A DNA stretch of 64,000 nucleotides from Carnegiea gigantea (Eukaryota > Streptophyta > Magnoliopsida > Caryophyllales > Cactaceae): NCBI GenBank assembly GCA_029747015.1, contig JAKOGI010000336.1, positions 1 through 64,000 of the forward strand, read 5' to 3'. The notes beneath the pieces were generated by a model. That model was not told where the DNA came from, ran no database searches, and saw only the letters and a program-made list of their open reading frames with translations. A program made the position numbers and the translations under genes. Below, one piece after another: positions 11,251 through 22,378 of the stretch (positions are counted from its first letter, which is position 1; each line of letters begins with the position of its first letter).

Positions 11251-11300
11251 GCTAACCTTCACACCCAAAAAATAAATAAAATAAAATAAAAAATAAAATA

Positions 11301-13327
11301 GTATTGGTGATGCACCACAAATAAGTTCTTGATCTTAGGCTAGTAAATAACATATTGAATTCACATTAAAAAAGTGCAGTTTTTTTTTTGGGGGGGGGGG
11401 GGCATAGGTGCTGTGAGGCGAGGGGTGAGCACCTCAATGCCAGAAAGGGGATAAGGAGAGGCAAATTCATGAAGCAAGTTGAAATGCATACCATATAGGC
11501 ATCTCACCTAAGGTGAAGGAGCTGCGCAATGTGCCCCTCACAGCACATCTGGTTATGGAGAGAGTTTGATAAATTAACCATCACAATGTCAAAATTTTCA
11601 AAAATTAGAAATTATCGAAGTCTCGGATGATAAATCCGGGTGGAAGCCACTATTTTTGTCCAATTAAGCCTTGATTTGCAACAACTTATTTGCAAACCTG
11701 ACATCACAAACCCTAATTCACAAATCTCATAGCATATGGGAATTAGACCTAGCACCCCACTAGACACCGATGAAGGCCCACTGCTGATAGTCCAGAGGCA
11801 AATGCCGCTCGCTGTTGCTGGCAACTCCGGGTAAGTAGGCAAGATCTTCTTCTTCTGTTCTTTCCCTCTCATTATGGAATTCTAGGACATCAACCACCCC
11901 TCCGCCCTTTTTTCCTTCCACACAGGCAACAGAAGAGGTGTCCAGCACTTTAGGGTTGAAAGTAAAAACTTCAATATTATTTGATAAGATTTTTTATTTG
12001 AAAAGATTTTTTTTTTTAATTCAATTATCTTTCTTGAGTCAGATTCAATAAACTTTACATTTTTGTTTTCAAAGGTGAGGCCATTTCATCCAAAACATAT
12101 TGTGAGACAAACTGTTTTACACACGGCTTCTTGAAGGTTTTTGGGTCACTACTAATTTATAACGATGAGACTTTCCAATTAGGGGTAACTAATAATTCAT
12201 CTACAACGAACATTAGTAAAAGTCACTCCACCATGAATATAATTATCAAAGTCACTCAAAAGGACAAACAATGTCATAAACCTGGGAGCAAGAATTCAAA
12301 ATGCAATTTTGATTGTGATTGCGGTTTCGTTCGTGATATGGAAAGATCGCTTTAATGTGGAAATTGCGTTCCATATTGCAATGAAAACGCAGTACGGTCA
12401 ACTCAAAAACTTTTCCGATGCGGCATTTCATCGTAGATTGGCCACATTTTGAATCCGTGCTTGGGAGTATGTGCTCCAATATGCTACACACGCACGCACA
12501 CATATATAGATATATATCCCTTGCGGCTACACGTATATGTCATGTAATGCAATTCCTAGTACACATATGCATCTATGGCTCATGGTAGTATGTAACCCTA
12601 GGATTAGGAATATGGTATAGGAATTGCTCAATAAGTAACCATGTCACCAAATTTCTTAAATAAGACTTGTCTTATGCAAGGCCCACTATATTTTCTTACC
12701 TTCATTTGACATGCAACACTCATATTGTTGGGAATACCTTTTTTGAATGTACACAACCTTATCTATGACCTTGTTTCGTATGTTGGCATCTCATTGCCTT
12801 CTCTAATGTAACTATTTAATTTCTTGGTAAAACATGTTTTTAATAATAAAATTTAGACCTTTTCAAATATTTCCACCTCGCTTCCTAGTTGTCTGCATCC
12901 CCGCCTTGTTATTTGCAGCTTGTGCCTCAGGGCACCGTAGGCTCTTTAAAACTAAGTGCACATTCGTGGCTTCCCCAAAAGAACATCACGTATACCAAGT
13001 TCATTTACAGAGCATAAGGTTGACAACGGTATGCCATACAAAATGAACATAACTTGGACCATAGTGTTAAGAAATTTATGCTGGTGGGATTGGTAAATTA
13101 GAACTCTAATGGGTTTGGAGCACTTCATGGTAGGCAACTCTCGGTCCTTAACCAATCAAGAAGAGATCAAATTCAAGGACATGACAAGTGAACCACAACA
13201 TGGGCATCTCTTATAATGCCAGCTTGATACAACATGTAGTTGTGAGAAGTTACAAGAGGTTGACTAGAAAGATTACTCAAATCCTTCAACACATGTTCTT
13301 CCTCTTCATCGCCTTAAGAAGCAATAC
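11301..13327. other. AT-rich spacer with a small foldback, no gene recognised
   Basis: A T9-G13 run lies at 11381-11402. Next to it GTGCTGTGAGG (about 11408-11418) is mirrored by CCTCACAGCAC (about 11537-11547), the ends of a possible 140-bp foldback. Overlapping minus-strand open frames at 11612-11948 match nothing I know. Short CA/TA simple repeats occur at 12487-12518. Confidence 0.5.
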
Positions 13328-13551
13328 AACATCTTCAATTCAACTAGATACATGGTTCATCAATAGAACCAATTTCATCATCCACCTAACCCGTGATAAC
13401 ATCATGATAATAACAAAGTGAGGAAGAATCTTCTATGACATCTTCAATTAAACTAGATACATGGGATCATAAGTTCATCAGTAGGATCAACCTCATCATC
13501 CACCTAACCCATGATAACCTAGCGATAACAACATAGCGAGGAAGAATCTTA
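13328..13551. repeat. two-copy tandem duplication, about 110 bp per unit
   Basis: The unit beginning ACATCTTCAATT(C/A)AACTAGATACATGG and ending GAGGAAGAATCTT occurs at about 13328-13432 and again at about 13439-13551. Substitutions and a small length difference separate the copies. Confidence 0.85.
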
Positions 13552-14389
13552 AATAGAACTGTTTTTCCCATATTTTTGCTAGTTTCACCAGAATGAATCA
13601 AGTGGCTTCTTCTCGAGAATCTTGGAGGAAGAAGCCCAATCGGTTCAAAGATTTCTGAAAAGATGCTAGAGTCAACTTCTGATTGCTTCTTAATTCTAAA
13701 GAAGAAACTTTGATCATCCAATTCAATTCTAATATTGCCCCTTAAAGCCTGTTACACAATAGTACCCAAATTTCTTCAAACTCATAACTCTCCCAGTGTA
13801 CTAAATTCACCCATTTTCAACATGATCAACAATTTTCAGCTTGGTTTTACGATGGAATTCCAACAGATTCCAATGAAAACTCTGGTGGAAACAACCCGCA
13901 GAAAATCTCGTTGGAATTTCTACCAACAAAAGAAATTCTGACTGGATTTCTGACTAGCACACATTTCCTTCGGATTTTGACGGATTTCTGACAGAATTCT
14001 GATAGGAATGTGATGGAACTCCCTTTCCGTCAGAGACATCCATTGATATTTGATGAGGAGAAAGTGAGAAGAAGGGAGGTGCGGCAATTCACTATGGAAT
14101 GGGTTCATGCTGATAATTTACCGTGCCGCATATGCGCTGATTTCCATAATATACTAATACAAGAAGATCGACAAGGAAACCCAGAGCAATAACCATGGAT
14201 GCTTAGAGAAATTGATGTGGGCTTCTCGGGATAAACAAGAACAACAACGTCAACAACTCCCAATGTGGGCTTCTTGGGATAACGTTTTAATTGGAACAAA
14301 AGAAGATGAAGGGTTGCAAATATATAGGAGCAGCGACAGGATGTTGGGCGCTTCAAGCTTCACGCACCTTCTTCTGCGACTTAAGGTCA
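13552..14389. other. spacer containing a SINE-tail fragment
   Basis: No gene recognised. At 14230-14285 a stretch with AACAACAACGTCAACAACTC and then CCAATGTGGGC resembles the 3' end of the Au-like SINE in minus orientation. It is bracketed by the near-identical sequence ATGTGGGCTTCT(C/T)GGGATAA at 14214 and about 14261. Several short open frames between 13735 and 14350 are unremarkable. Confidence 0.4.
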
Positions 14390-15445
14390 AACATGGTGGG
14401 ATATCTAGAACGAATGATCTCTCTCTTGTTGTTTGATGGAGTAGGAAGAATGGGGGCCAGAAGAACAAAAAGGTTCAGGTCTGGATCATATTTTCTGTTA
14501 GAAAATGATCGCCATCACGTCGTGGCTGCAGCATGGGGAAGAAATGTGCAAGATGGTTATGTTCCAACTAAATTATCAATCACTGCTCAGGAACTAGAGG
14601 CTTGGAGTGATGGTACGGTTCAAGGGCATGAGGAGGCCGATTAATAAGGGAAAACCAGAGCTGAAGAAAATGAGACTTCAACACGAAACATGGGAAAATA
14701 TTGAAAAATTCAAGGGTCAATGTGGGGTGGTAAACAGGTTACTTCAAGCAGAGGAGCTGTTCTGGTCTACTAGAGCTAAAGGGAACAAATTAAAGCATGG
14801 AGACCAGAACATTAAATACTATCATCAGAAAGTGAGACAAAGGACGAAAAGAAACATGATTGAGGGAACTAGAGATACCAATTGGCTCTGATGGGACCCC
14901 AAGGATAATGGGGATGTCAAGAAGCTGCCGTTAGACTATCTTCAAACTTTGTTCTAAGCAACCGAGGAGCTTCAACTCGACCCCATGATTGATACCATAA
15001 AACCTTGAGACTTATGACAAGAAAATGACGTGTTCTGCAAAGGAATTCACTGAGGAATAAGTCCGAATGGCGTTGTTCCAAATGCACCCGAATAATGCCC
15101 CCTGGACCTAATGGTATGTCTACTTTCGAAAATTTCTAGGATATTGTGGGGAGGGACACAACTCAATTCTGCATTAGTTTTCTTTTTTTGGGGGGGGGTG
15201 TTGGAGGCATAAATAACACCACAATTATCTCACTCAAAAGCACAGCAACGCGGAATCGATGGCACATTTTCGGTCTGTTAGCCTTTGTAATGCAATTTAT
15301 AAGACCATCTCCAAGACATTGCCTAATAGATTAATGGTGGCTTTGCGTAAGACTGTTCATGAAACCCAGAGTGCTTTGGGAAGGTTGATTTTTGATAATA
15401 GTTTCTTGGTTTTTGGATTGATGCATTTCATCATTTCATGAAGCA
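14390..15445 (+). pseudogene. LINE ORF2 fragment (endonuclease C-terminus to RT N-terminus)
   Basis: The plus-strand reading shows an endonuclease-to-RT linker: FRSGSYFLLEND, then EELFWSTRAKGNKLKHGDQN and IKYYHQKVRQRTKRN, corresponding to the W-x-R-S-x-x-x-W-x-x-x-G-D-x-N-x-x-x-F-H pattern of plant L1s. Further on come INNTTIISL, then FRSVSLCNAIYKTISKTLPN and SALGRLIFDN, the first RT blocks. The frame is broken several times, including by T7G9 at 15183-15198. The reading stops shortly before the gypsy element at 15494, which lands in or just beyond this fragment. Confidence 0.8.
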
Positions 15446-15493
15446 AAGTCAAAAAATGATAAGTTGATTGGTCCTAGAAACCCCTAATCATGC

Positions 15494-15803
15494 TGATGTT
15501 GTATCTTCTACAGAGTTCTATGGCAATGTGTTTTCTAAGAAGAATAAGAGATTTAGTAATCTAGGGATTCTCTTTTAGGATAAAATCTTATCTTTTTCAT
15601 CTCTTAGATTATTTTTAGTTATCATTATCTTATCATAATCTTCGAATTTATTTTCTATTCCTTTTTTCAGTTGTATTGATTCCTATATAAAACCCCTAGT
15701 GCCTTGGAGAAAGACACGCTTGAATGAATTGAAATATTGAGTTTTGAAAGTTCTTATATGAATTTTCTAGGTGTTGGAATTACTCTTAGAGCGTCCTACA
15801 TCA
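15494..15803 (+). repeat. 5' LTR of the gypsy element
   Basis: 310 bp from TGATGTTG to CCTACATCA. It contains a TATATAAA box (about 15686) likely to drive the element's transcript. It is preceded by the target duplication CATGC. Confidence 0.93.
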
Positions 15804-15820
15804 ATTTGATATCAGAGTCT
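15804..15820 (+). promoter_or_regulatory. primer-binding site, iMet-tRNA type
   Basis: The sequence ATTTGATATCAGAGTC directly follows the 5' LTR and resembles TTTGGTATCAGAGC, the complement of the 3' end of initiator methionine tRNA used by many plant LTR elements. A few substitutions are present. Confidence 0.85.
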
Positions 15821-16957
15821 GCGATCTTTGCCACTTCCCTTTGACTTATCCTTTTCCGTTTTTTCGTTACGTCCAAAAAAAAAAACCAAAAAACGCAAAA
15901 AAGGAAAAAAACCTTACCCGCATAAGCCAAATCGCTAGTTTCACCACCCATTAGTGGCAAACCGCAGGCACCGACCACTATCCATCGACCGACCCATCTA
16001 GACGACCACCACACACACCCCTCGACTAGCCATCCGCCGGTACCTTAATTCTTGAAGTTGAAACCCTAGCCTCTCATCCCTGTTGCCCCGATTACCCCTC
16101 CTGACCGTTGAGCACCACTGCCCACTACCACCCCTAGGCCCGCCGTGCCCGGTCGACCACCTCCCATCCATCGCCGACGGCGCACCACCATCGGAGCCCT
16201 AAAAGTCCCAATTCGTAAATTAGGTTTTACGAAGTGCTCCATTTTCAAGACCTAAACCACAAATTCCCCCTTATCTCACCCAGATCTTCCAAAATTGACG
16301 TCATCCCTCCACTTACCTCACTAATTCGGCCCTAAAGCCGTCGATTGCCGCGAATTCGCAAAGAATATTGGCAATTGTTGGTATTTGCGCCTTCTACTGT
16401 CAGCAGCGAAGGCCGATACCCCCTAGCCATCGGCCTCCGGTCACCTCCTGCCAATCTCCTCCCCGGAAAACGCCTTTGCAGGCCGTTTCCCAATCGTGGT
16501 CCTGAGTTCTTCTTCTTTGGCTTATTGTAAGTGCTATTGTGCGCTGCCGTTGGTATAAAGCCCCATTGTTGCAGCCTAGAAGTGTTCGAATCCACTTGAG
16601 TGACCACTTATCTCCACCAACGCTTGATTCTGTTCTGCTGTTACACAAGGTATATAACCTAAACCATTACTCGGAAGTCGTTGAGAGGTACGGGGATCTC
16701 GATTTACTTTGATAAGAGTTAGATTCTCTATAAGTGAAATTAGCCTAACTCTTGATTGTTTAGGCCTTTGAGTGCCTGCTTAGATTCCAATTTTTCCTTT
16801 TCTGCTTATTCCCTGCTTGGTTCGAGTCTCATCAATTAATCCATATCAAACTTTTGTGCTCTGTGGTGTGTGTAGTGACCGTTTATCGCTGTCTTTACCA
16901 TCACAACTTGGTTTAATCTCAGCACTTACATCTCGCACTTACATTTTGCATTCATAG
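15821..16957 (+). other. gypsy 5' leader, unusually long and partly C-rich
   Basis: About 1.1 kb lies between the PBS and the first gag-like codons. It holds an A-rich stretch near 15880-15905 and a C-rich, proline-type tract at 15950-16510. Open frames on the opposite strand here are artefacts of composition. I see no domain. Confidence 0.6.
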
Positions 16958-18293
16958 TTGCATCCACCGTTTCATCCTCACCCAATTTATCTGAAAGGCT
17001 GGACCATCAAGATGCTAGGTTTGACCAACTCGAGGCCAAGATTGACAAACTTACTTGAGCGTTTGAGAAGTTATGCATGCTTGACCAACCTCAAACCGCA
17101 CTCAAATTTTCCCCTGAACTACTTGTGGGAGAGAGTGATCGTAGTCAGTGGGTCGTTTATAAGTCAAGTCGAGCTAAGGAGCTTGAGGAGAGAGTACCAG
17201 AACCAGCAATTCCCTCTAACCCCCGAGGGCAAGGGCAAGGGCAAGGGCAAGGGCAAGGGAGTAGCTTGAGGCATGACCAAGGGGATCATGGGAACCTCGG
17301 TTTGACGCCCCTGGAGATGACAGGACGATGGGTAACCATAGGGAGCCTACGCATGCGGACCTTGAAACTGACCGTAAGAGTGTTCACGAGGGTTCTCTAA
17401 TATTACTCGAAAGGTGAAAGTCGATGTGCCCTCTTTTGATGAAAAGATAGATGCTACCACTTTCTCTGACTGGATAGTTGCTATGGGGAATTACTTTGAC
17501 TATATGAGATGTCCGATATTGAGCAGGTTCGATTTGCTAAGATGAAACTCATAGGACTTGCTAGGAAGTTTTGACAAATTGTCACGAGTCATCTTGAGCG
17601 AATGCGTCAAGCTCCCATCATTCAATGGGAAGTCATGAAAGATAGGTTGAAAGAAAAGTACCTACCTTCTTTCCATAAGGCCCACCTTGTCGACTAGATG
17701 CTAAACCTTAGACAGTACACCTCTAGTGTATCCGATTACATCAATAATTTTGAGGAATTGACTCAGCGTTGTGACCTTTTAGAGGGTCCTTCCATTACCA
17801 TAGCCTTACCACAAGGCTTAGACACTCCACCTTGTCTGCTCCTTATACTCTCGACGAGGCTTACCACAAGGCTTTAGAAGTCGAAAAACTTGACAAACTT
17901 TACCCTGTGCGGTGTACTGCTCCTTCCTCTAGGATCCCTGCCGAATCTATTCTTAAGATAAATAAGTCTTCTATGAGTGCTTCAATTTCTAAGGATCATA
18001 ACCCTCAAATCCCACCTAGAGTAGCCCCGCAGGCAAGAGCATCCTCCGGTACATCCCGTAAACCAGTCCAATGTTTTAGTTGTCGTGGGAGATGTCATTA
18101 TGCTTCTGAGTGCCCTCATCGTACCCTGACAATAGAGCATGAGTCATTTGAACCACCCGAACTTGAGGAAGAGATCGTTGAACCTGAGGGAGGCTTTAAA
18201 GATCTTGTTGATGTTGAGAATAGCCTTCTCCATGATGCACATCTCAGAGTTGTTAGATGTCTTTTAACTAACCCAGTCATGAACGATGAGTGA
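16958..18293 (+). pseudogene. gypsy gag with CCHC zinc knuckle, frameshifted
   Basis: The N-terminal part (17077-17270) includes LKFSPELLVGESDRSQWV and a Gly-Gln repeat encoded by (GGGCAA)n. The capsid-like region (17410-17800) shows VKVDVPSFD, ATTFSDWI and, after frameshifts, EEYLP-type and FEELTQRCDLLEG segments of the retrotransposon gag domain. The open part 17832-18293 (about 153 codons) carries LDEAYHKALEVEK and a perfect C-x2-C-x4-H-x4-C knuckle (CFSCRGRCHYASEC), which would bind the element's RNA. At least three frame breaks separate these parts. Confidence 0.85.
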
Positions 18294-18341
18294 AAGCGTA
18301 CCACCATCTTCTATACTCTCGTTAGGTGAGGGGACACTCTT

Positions 18342-18640
18342 ATGAAAATGGTTATAGATGGTGGCAATACCATAAATGTTGTTGTCGAGACTGCTCTAAA
18401 ACATTACCATCTTAAGTTAAAGCCTGACCCCCACCCTTTCAAAGTAGCCTGGGTCAACAAGACCAACCTCACAGTTACCCATGGATGTAAGATTCTGATC
18501 CATATTGCTGGTTACAAGGACGAGGTTTTATGTGATGTCCTCTCAATGGATGTCACTGACGTCCTTCGAGGTCGTCCTTGACTTTATGATCGAAATGTCT
18601 CACATAACGGGAGGGAGAACACGTATACCTTTAGGTACAT
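18342..18640 (+). pseudogene. gypsy aspartic protease region
   Basis: The reading MKMVIDGGNTINVV corresponds to the retropepsin active-site region, with DGG where DSG or DTG is usual. It is followed by VAWVNKTNLTVTH and the CDVLSMDVTDVLRGRP flap/ILGRPW-type block. A stop interrupts the end, just after GRP. The protease would cleave the gag-pol polyprotein. The DGG triad may be a clade feature or decay. Confidence 0.8.
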
Positions 18641-18664
18641 GAGAAAGAACATCACTCTTAACCC

Positions 18665-20340
18665 ATGTCGACCCAGAGAGTTGTTGTCTTCCCCGAGTCC
18701 TCTCCCAACAGTATGTCTACTCCACCTAGAGGAACCATTTCCCTCCTTCACCATAGACCTTTTAAAAGACTGGGAAACTCTAATAAGTTCTTCCTAACAA
18801 TCTTAGCTAAGGAGCTAGCCTCAGACTCCATTGCCTTTTCTAATGTTCCTTCGTGCGACCCGCTTCTTAGGGACCTCCCAGCTGAGATTGATGACCTCCT
18901 CAAAGAGTTTGCCGATGTTATTCCCGAGGAGCTTCCTAGTGAGCTCCCTCCCCTTCGTGATATACAACATGCTATTGACTTAGTTCCTGATTCCCAACTC
19001 CTTAACCTTCCTCATTATAGGTTGCATCCTATTGAAAGAGCCAAACTGAATAGTCGCTCACTAACTATTGTCTAAAGGTTTTGTTCGTCATAGCATGAGT
19101 CTTTGTGTGGTCCCTCCCCTCTCTTACCCCTAAGGACGGGTCTTAGAGGATGTTTGTCAATAGTAGAGCTATCAATAAGAATACAATCAAGTATAGGTTT
19201 CCCATTCCGAGGTTAGAGGACATGCTTGACTGTCTGGTTGGAGCTAATTGGTTCTTTAAGATAGACTTGCACAGTGGTTATCATCAGGTCCGTATTCGAC
19301 CAGGGGATGAATGGAAGACTACCTTTAAGACCTAAGACGGCTTATTCGAGTGGATTGTTATGCCTTTTGGGCTATCCAACGCCCCTTTTACCTTTATGAG
19401 ACTCATGACTCATGTTCTTCAGCCATTTATGGGAAACTTCTTAGTTGTCTATTTTGATGACATCTTGGTATATGGCAATTCTAGAGTAGATCATGTTGAC
19501 CATCTCAAGCAACTTTTTTGCACACTTAGAGAAGCCAAGCTCTTTCCAAATCTAAAGAAGTGCATCTTCCTTTAATCTCAAGTCCTCTTTTTAGGGTTCA
19601 TTGTGTTTGCACAAGGTATCTCTGGTGACCCCGACAAAGTTAGAGCTATTAGAGAGTGGCCTGAACCCAAGACCCTTACTGAGACTAGGAGTTTTCATGG
19701 TCTTACCTCCTTCTACAAGAGGTTCATTAGACATTTCAGCTCTATTATGACACTTATTACAGACTACTTGAAGAAAGGCCCATTTCAGTGGACTCCTAAA
19801 GCGGCATCTGCTTTTAAGGACATTAAAGAGATGATGTCATCTACTCCAATCCTTAGACATCCTAACTTTAGTAAGGTTTTTGAGGTTGCTTGCGATGTCT
19901 CTGAATATAGCATCGGAGGAGTGTTAAGTCAGGAGGGACATCCCATAGCATTCTTTAGCAAAAAGCTTAGCAAATCTAGGCGGATCAAGTATACCACCTA
20001 TGAGAAAGAGTTATACGCCCTGCTTCAGTCCCTTCGTCATTGGCATTGTTACCTTCTCCCGCATGAATTTGTTGTATATTCAGATAATGAGGCCTCTAAG
20101 CACTGTAATTCTTAGTCTAGTATCAATCCTAAGCATGCTACGTGGATTTAGTATATTAGTGAGTATTCCTTTGTCCTTAAGCACAAATCCGATGTCGAGA
20201 ACAAGGTGGCTAATGCCCTCAGTCGCATTGGTTATCTCTTACAGACAATGCAGGTTGAGGTTCTCGATTTTGATAAGTTCAAAGGCACTTCCACCTCTTG
20301 TCCTGACTTTTCACTCATCTACTCAGACCTTTTGGTGGGA
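18665..20340 (+). pseudogene. gypsy reverse transcriptase and RNase H, broken by stops
   Basis: Linker motif PAEIDDLLKEFADVIPEELP is followed by RT blocks in order: [20 protein letters not shown] (about 19156), [29 protein letters not shown] and the catalytic VYFDDILVY at 19447-19473. Then come the FLGFI block, the tether (LTETRSFHGLTSFYKRFIRH) and RNase H blocks VACDVSEYSIGGVL, KLSKSRRIKYTTYEKELYAL and VYSDNEASK. Stops lie at about 19072, 19333, 19576 and 20113. The catalytic aspartates are still present, but no single frame spans the polyprotein. Confidence 0.9.
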
Positions 20341-20439
20341 AATCGCAACCACCACATTTAATTTTCATTCATGACAGTTTCCTGTTTTGGATTTTCCTGT
20401 TTCGGGGGTCCAAGTTATGCATTTCTGAGACACCATTCG

Positions 20440-21700
20440 GAGACTTCTTACTTTGGGAGATGCATGCTAGGAGACTAGCTCGCCACCTGAGTAAAGACAG
20501 GACCATTGCTTTGGTTGCAGATCGCTTCTATTGGCCCTCTCTCAAAAGACATGTATATCGCATTGTGTCTCAGTGCCGCACCTGTCAGTTAGCTAAAACC
20601 AAGGGGCATAATACAGGACTTTACACTCCTCTTCCTATCCCGCATGCTGCTTCGAAGGACATTGGCATGGACTTTGTACTAGGTCTGCCTAGAACATCTC
20701 GTGGTCTTGATTCAATCTTAGTTGTGGCTGATAGGTTTTCCAAGATGGCCCACTTTATTCCCTCTAGCAAGACAAATGACGCTTCGCATGTTGCTAAGTT
20801 AATCTTCCGAGAAGTTGTTAGGTTGCATGGTCTTCCCACTTCCATGGTGTCTAATAGGGATGTCAAGTTCATGAGCTATTTCTGGAAGAGCTTATGAAAA
20901 CTATGCGGTACTACTCTGAAATTTTCTATGGCCTTTCACTCTCAAACAGATGGGCAAACTGAGGTTGTTGACCACAGTCTGGGAGAGTTACTTAGATGCG
21001 TTGTGGGCAAAAACCAAGGCACTTGGGATTTGACTTTCCCCTATTGAGTTTGCATATAATAATGCAGTTAATAGGAGCATAGGTAAGAGTTCCTTTGAGG
21101 TTGTCCATGGTTACTCCCCTCTTACCCCTGCTGAGCTCATTCCTCTCCCACCCCCTCCCACCTGATGCCCGCGTGTCACATCCTGCATCCACATTTGCAC
21201 AGCATATTCATGACTTGCATGCTGAGATTCGACGCAAGATTGCTTTGAGCAATGACAATTAGCATTGAGCTGACATGCGTTGCATACTTGTGAATTTTGA
21301 GGTAGGTGATTTTGTTATGGCTCGGATTCGACCTAAAAGATTACCCAGAAACTACCTCAAAAAGCTTCATGCTCGTGCCATGGGACCTTACCAAATCTTT
21401 CGAAAGTTGGGATCTGATGCATATGTACTTGATCACCCTGACAGTTTAGGTATTAGTCTTATTTTCAATGTGGAGGATCTCGCTGTTCATCGAGGTACTT
21501 TTGAGCCTCCTTGTCGTACTTTTGGGGTTTCTACAGGTACTCAGGTCCTTAGGCTCCCACCTTTGCCACAGTTGCAGACCAATATTGAGGAGGTGTTGGA
21601 TGATGAGTTTGTGTCTTCTTCTTATGGTGGGTTTCAACTTCCAACACTTCCTTGTGCAATGGTCAGAACGGCCTCAGTCAAGTGCTACTTAGATTACTGA
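20440..21700 (+). pseudogene. gypsy integrase with C-terminal chromodomain-like tail
   Basis: An HHCC zinc module (MHARRLARH..., CRTC at about 20578) precedes the DDE core: D in GMDFVLGLP (about 20667), D in SNRDVKF (about 20856), and E in QTDGQTEVV (about 20960). The core is followed by the GDFVMARIRPKRLPRN and FNVEDLAVHRGTFEPP tail typical of plant chromoviruses. A chromodomain-like W..RP..TWITEDEF reading follows at 21650-21720 in another frame. A stop at 20897 splits the core. It would insert the cDNA into chromatin if intact. Confidence 0.88.
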
Positions 21701-21780
21701 AGACGAGTTCTGTGATCTGAATCCGACTCTTTTAGAGTGGTACCTCCAAGACAACTCGTCAGAGTCAAGTTCTTTTCCGG

Positions 21781-21790
21781 TGGGGGAGAG
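21781..21790 (+). promoter_or_regulatory. polypurine tract
   Basis: TGGGGGAGAG lies immediately before the 3' LTR and is the expected plus-strand primer of the element. Confidence 0.9.
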
Positions 21791-22100
21791 TGATGTCATA
21801 TCTCCTAAACAGTTCTATGGCAATGTGTATCCTAGGAAGAATAGCAGATTTCGTAATCTAGGTATTCTCTTTTAGGATAAAATCTTATCTTTTTTATCTA
21901 TTAGATTATTTTTAGTTATCATAATCTTATCGTAATCTTCAAATTTATTTTGTATTCCTTTTTTAAGTAGTATTGATTCCTATATAAACCCCCTCGTGCC
22001 TTAGGGAAAGACACACTTGAATGAATTGAAATATTGAGTTTTGAAGGTTCTTGTGTGAATTTTCTAGGTGTGGGAATTACTCTTAGAGCATCTTACATCA
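21791..22100 (+). repeat. 3' LTR of the gypsy element
   Basis: 310 bp from TGATGTCA to TTACATCA, followed by the target duplication CATGC at 22101-22105. About 90% identical to 15494-15803 by manual comparison. Confidence 0.93.
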
Positions 22101-22105
22101 CATGC

Positions 22106-22378
22106 TCAATAAAATGACGATCACCACCATCAAGTATAGATTGCATAGAAGCAAAGTCAGGAGAGATCAGCCTCCCCCCTCCCCCCTAAAAAAAAGCCCA
22201 TCCTTGAGACTCACTGCAAAAAGAAATGGTAAAAAGACTTTGAGGGGCTAAGATCATATTCTGAAAGAGCACAAGAAAGCTAGATATGAGAAGAGATAAC
22301 CATAAGAAACACAATACATGCACAGCTAGTACCCATGACAGACCAACAAGAAATTTAAGGCACTTACCATACTCATGG
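22106..22378 (-). other. 3' flank / probable 3' UTR of the hydrolase gene
   Basis: The 273 bp between the gypsy target duplication and the stop codon of the minus-strand gene. I see no AATAAA on the transcribed strand. A C-rich then A-rich tract at 22176-22193 lies here. The gypsy element may therefore interrupt, or sit just beyond, the native 3' UTR. Confidence 0.5.

Larger units (their letters stand above)
3718..11300 (+). mobile_element. degenerate L1-type LINE interrupted by an LTR element
   Basis: A plant L1-like non-LTR retrotransposon read on the plus strand. ORF1 begins near an ATG at 3801 and continues to 4392. It then resumes at 7596, because an LTR element (4393-7590, with TSD copy at 7591-7595) sits inside it. 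ORF2 remnants (endonuclease, RT, RT-associated zinc-binding region) follow from about 8130 to 11250, and an A-rich stretch at 11268-11300 looks like the remains of the 3' tail. Without the insertion it is about 4.4 kb, shorter than usual for a plant L1, so internal deletions are likely. Many stops and frameshifts make it inactive. A possible 5' boundary lies just after the SINE target duplication. Confidence 0.8.
15494..22100 (+). mobile_element. full-length Ty3/gypsy chromovirus, probably Reina-like
   Basis: A 6607-bp element with 310-bp LTRs at both ends (TGATGT..ACATCA) and a 5-bp duplication CATGC at 15489-15493 and 22101-22105. Internal order is iMet-type PBS, long leader, gag with zinc knuckle, protease, RT, RNase H, integrase with a chromodomain-like tail, then polypurine tract. 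By my hand alignment the LTRs differ at about 31 of 310 positions (roughly 10%), so the insertion is not recent. Several stops and frameshifts break gag and pol. Short LTRs, compact size and the GDFVMARIRP..RGTFEPP integrase tail suggest the Reina clade, which I infer rather than establish. Confidence 0.93.

Noticed and set aside
11612..11948. Minus-strand open frames that might be a small gene
   Set aside because: Two overlapping frames in different registers, no known motif, no supporting splice sites.
16066..16648. Open frames on both strands in the gypsy leader
   Set aside because: Caused by local C/G-rich composition in the untranslated leader; no domain.
15494..22100. Gypsy element as a potentially active copy
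   Set aside because: LTRs differ by about 10% and gag-pol has several stops and frameshifts, although catalytic motifs remain readable.
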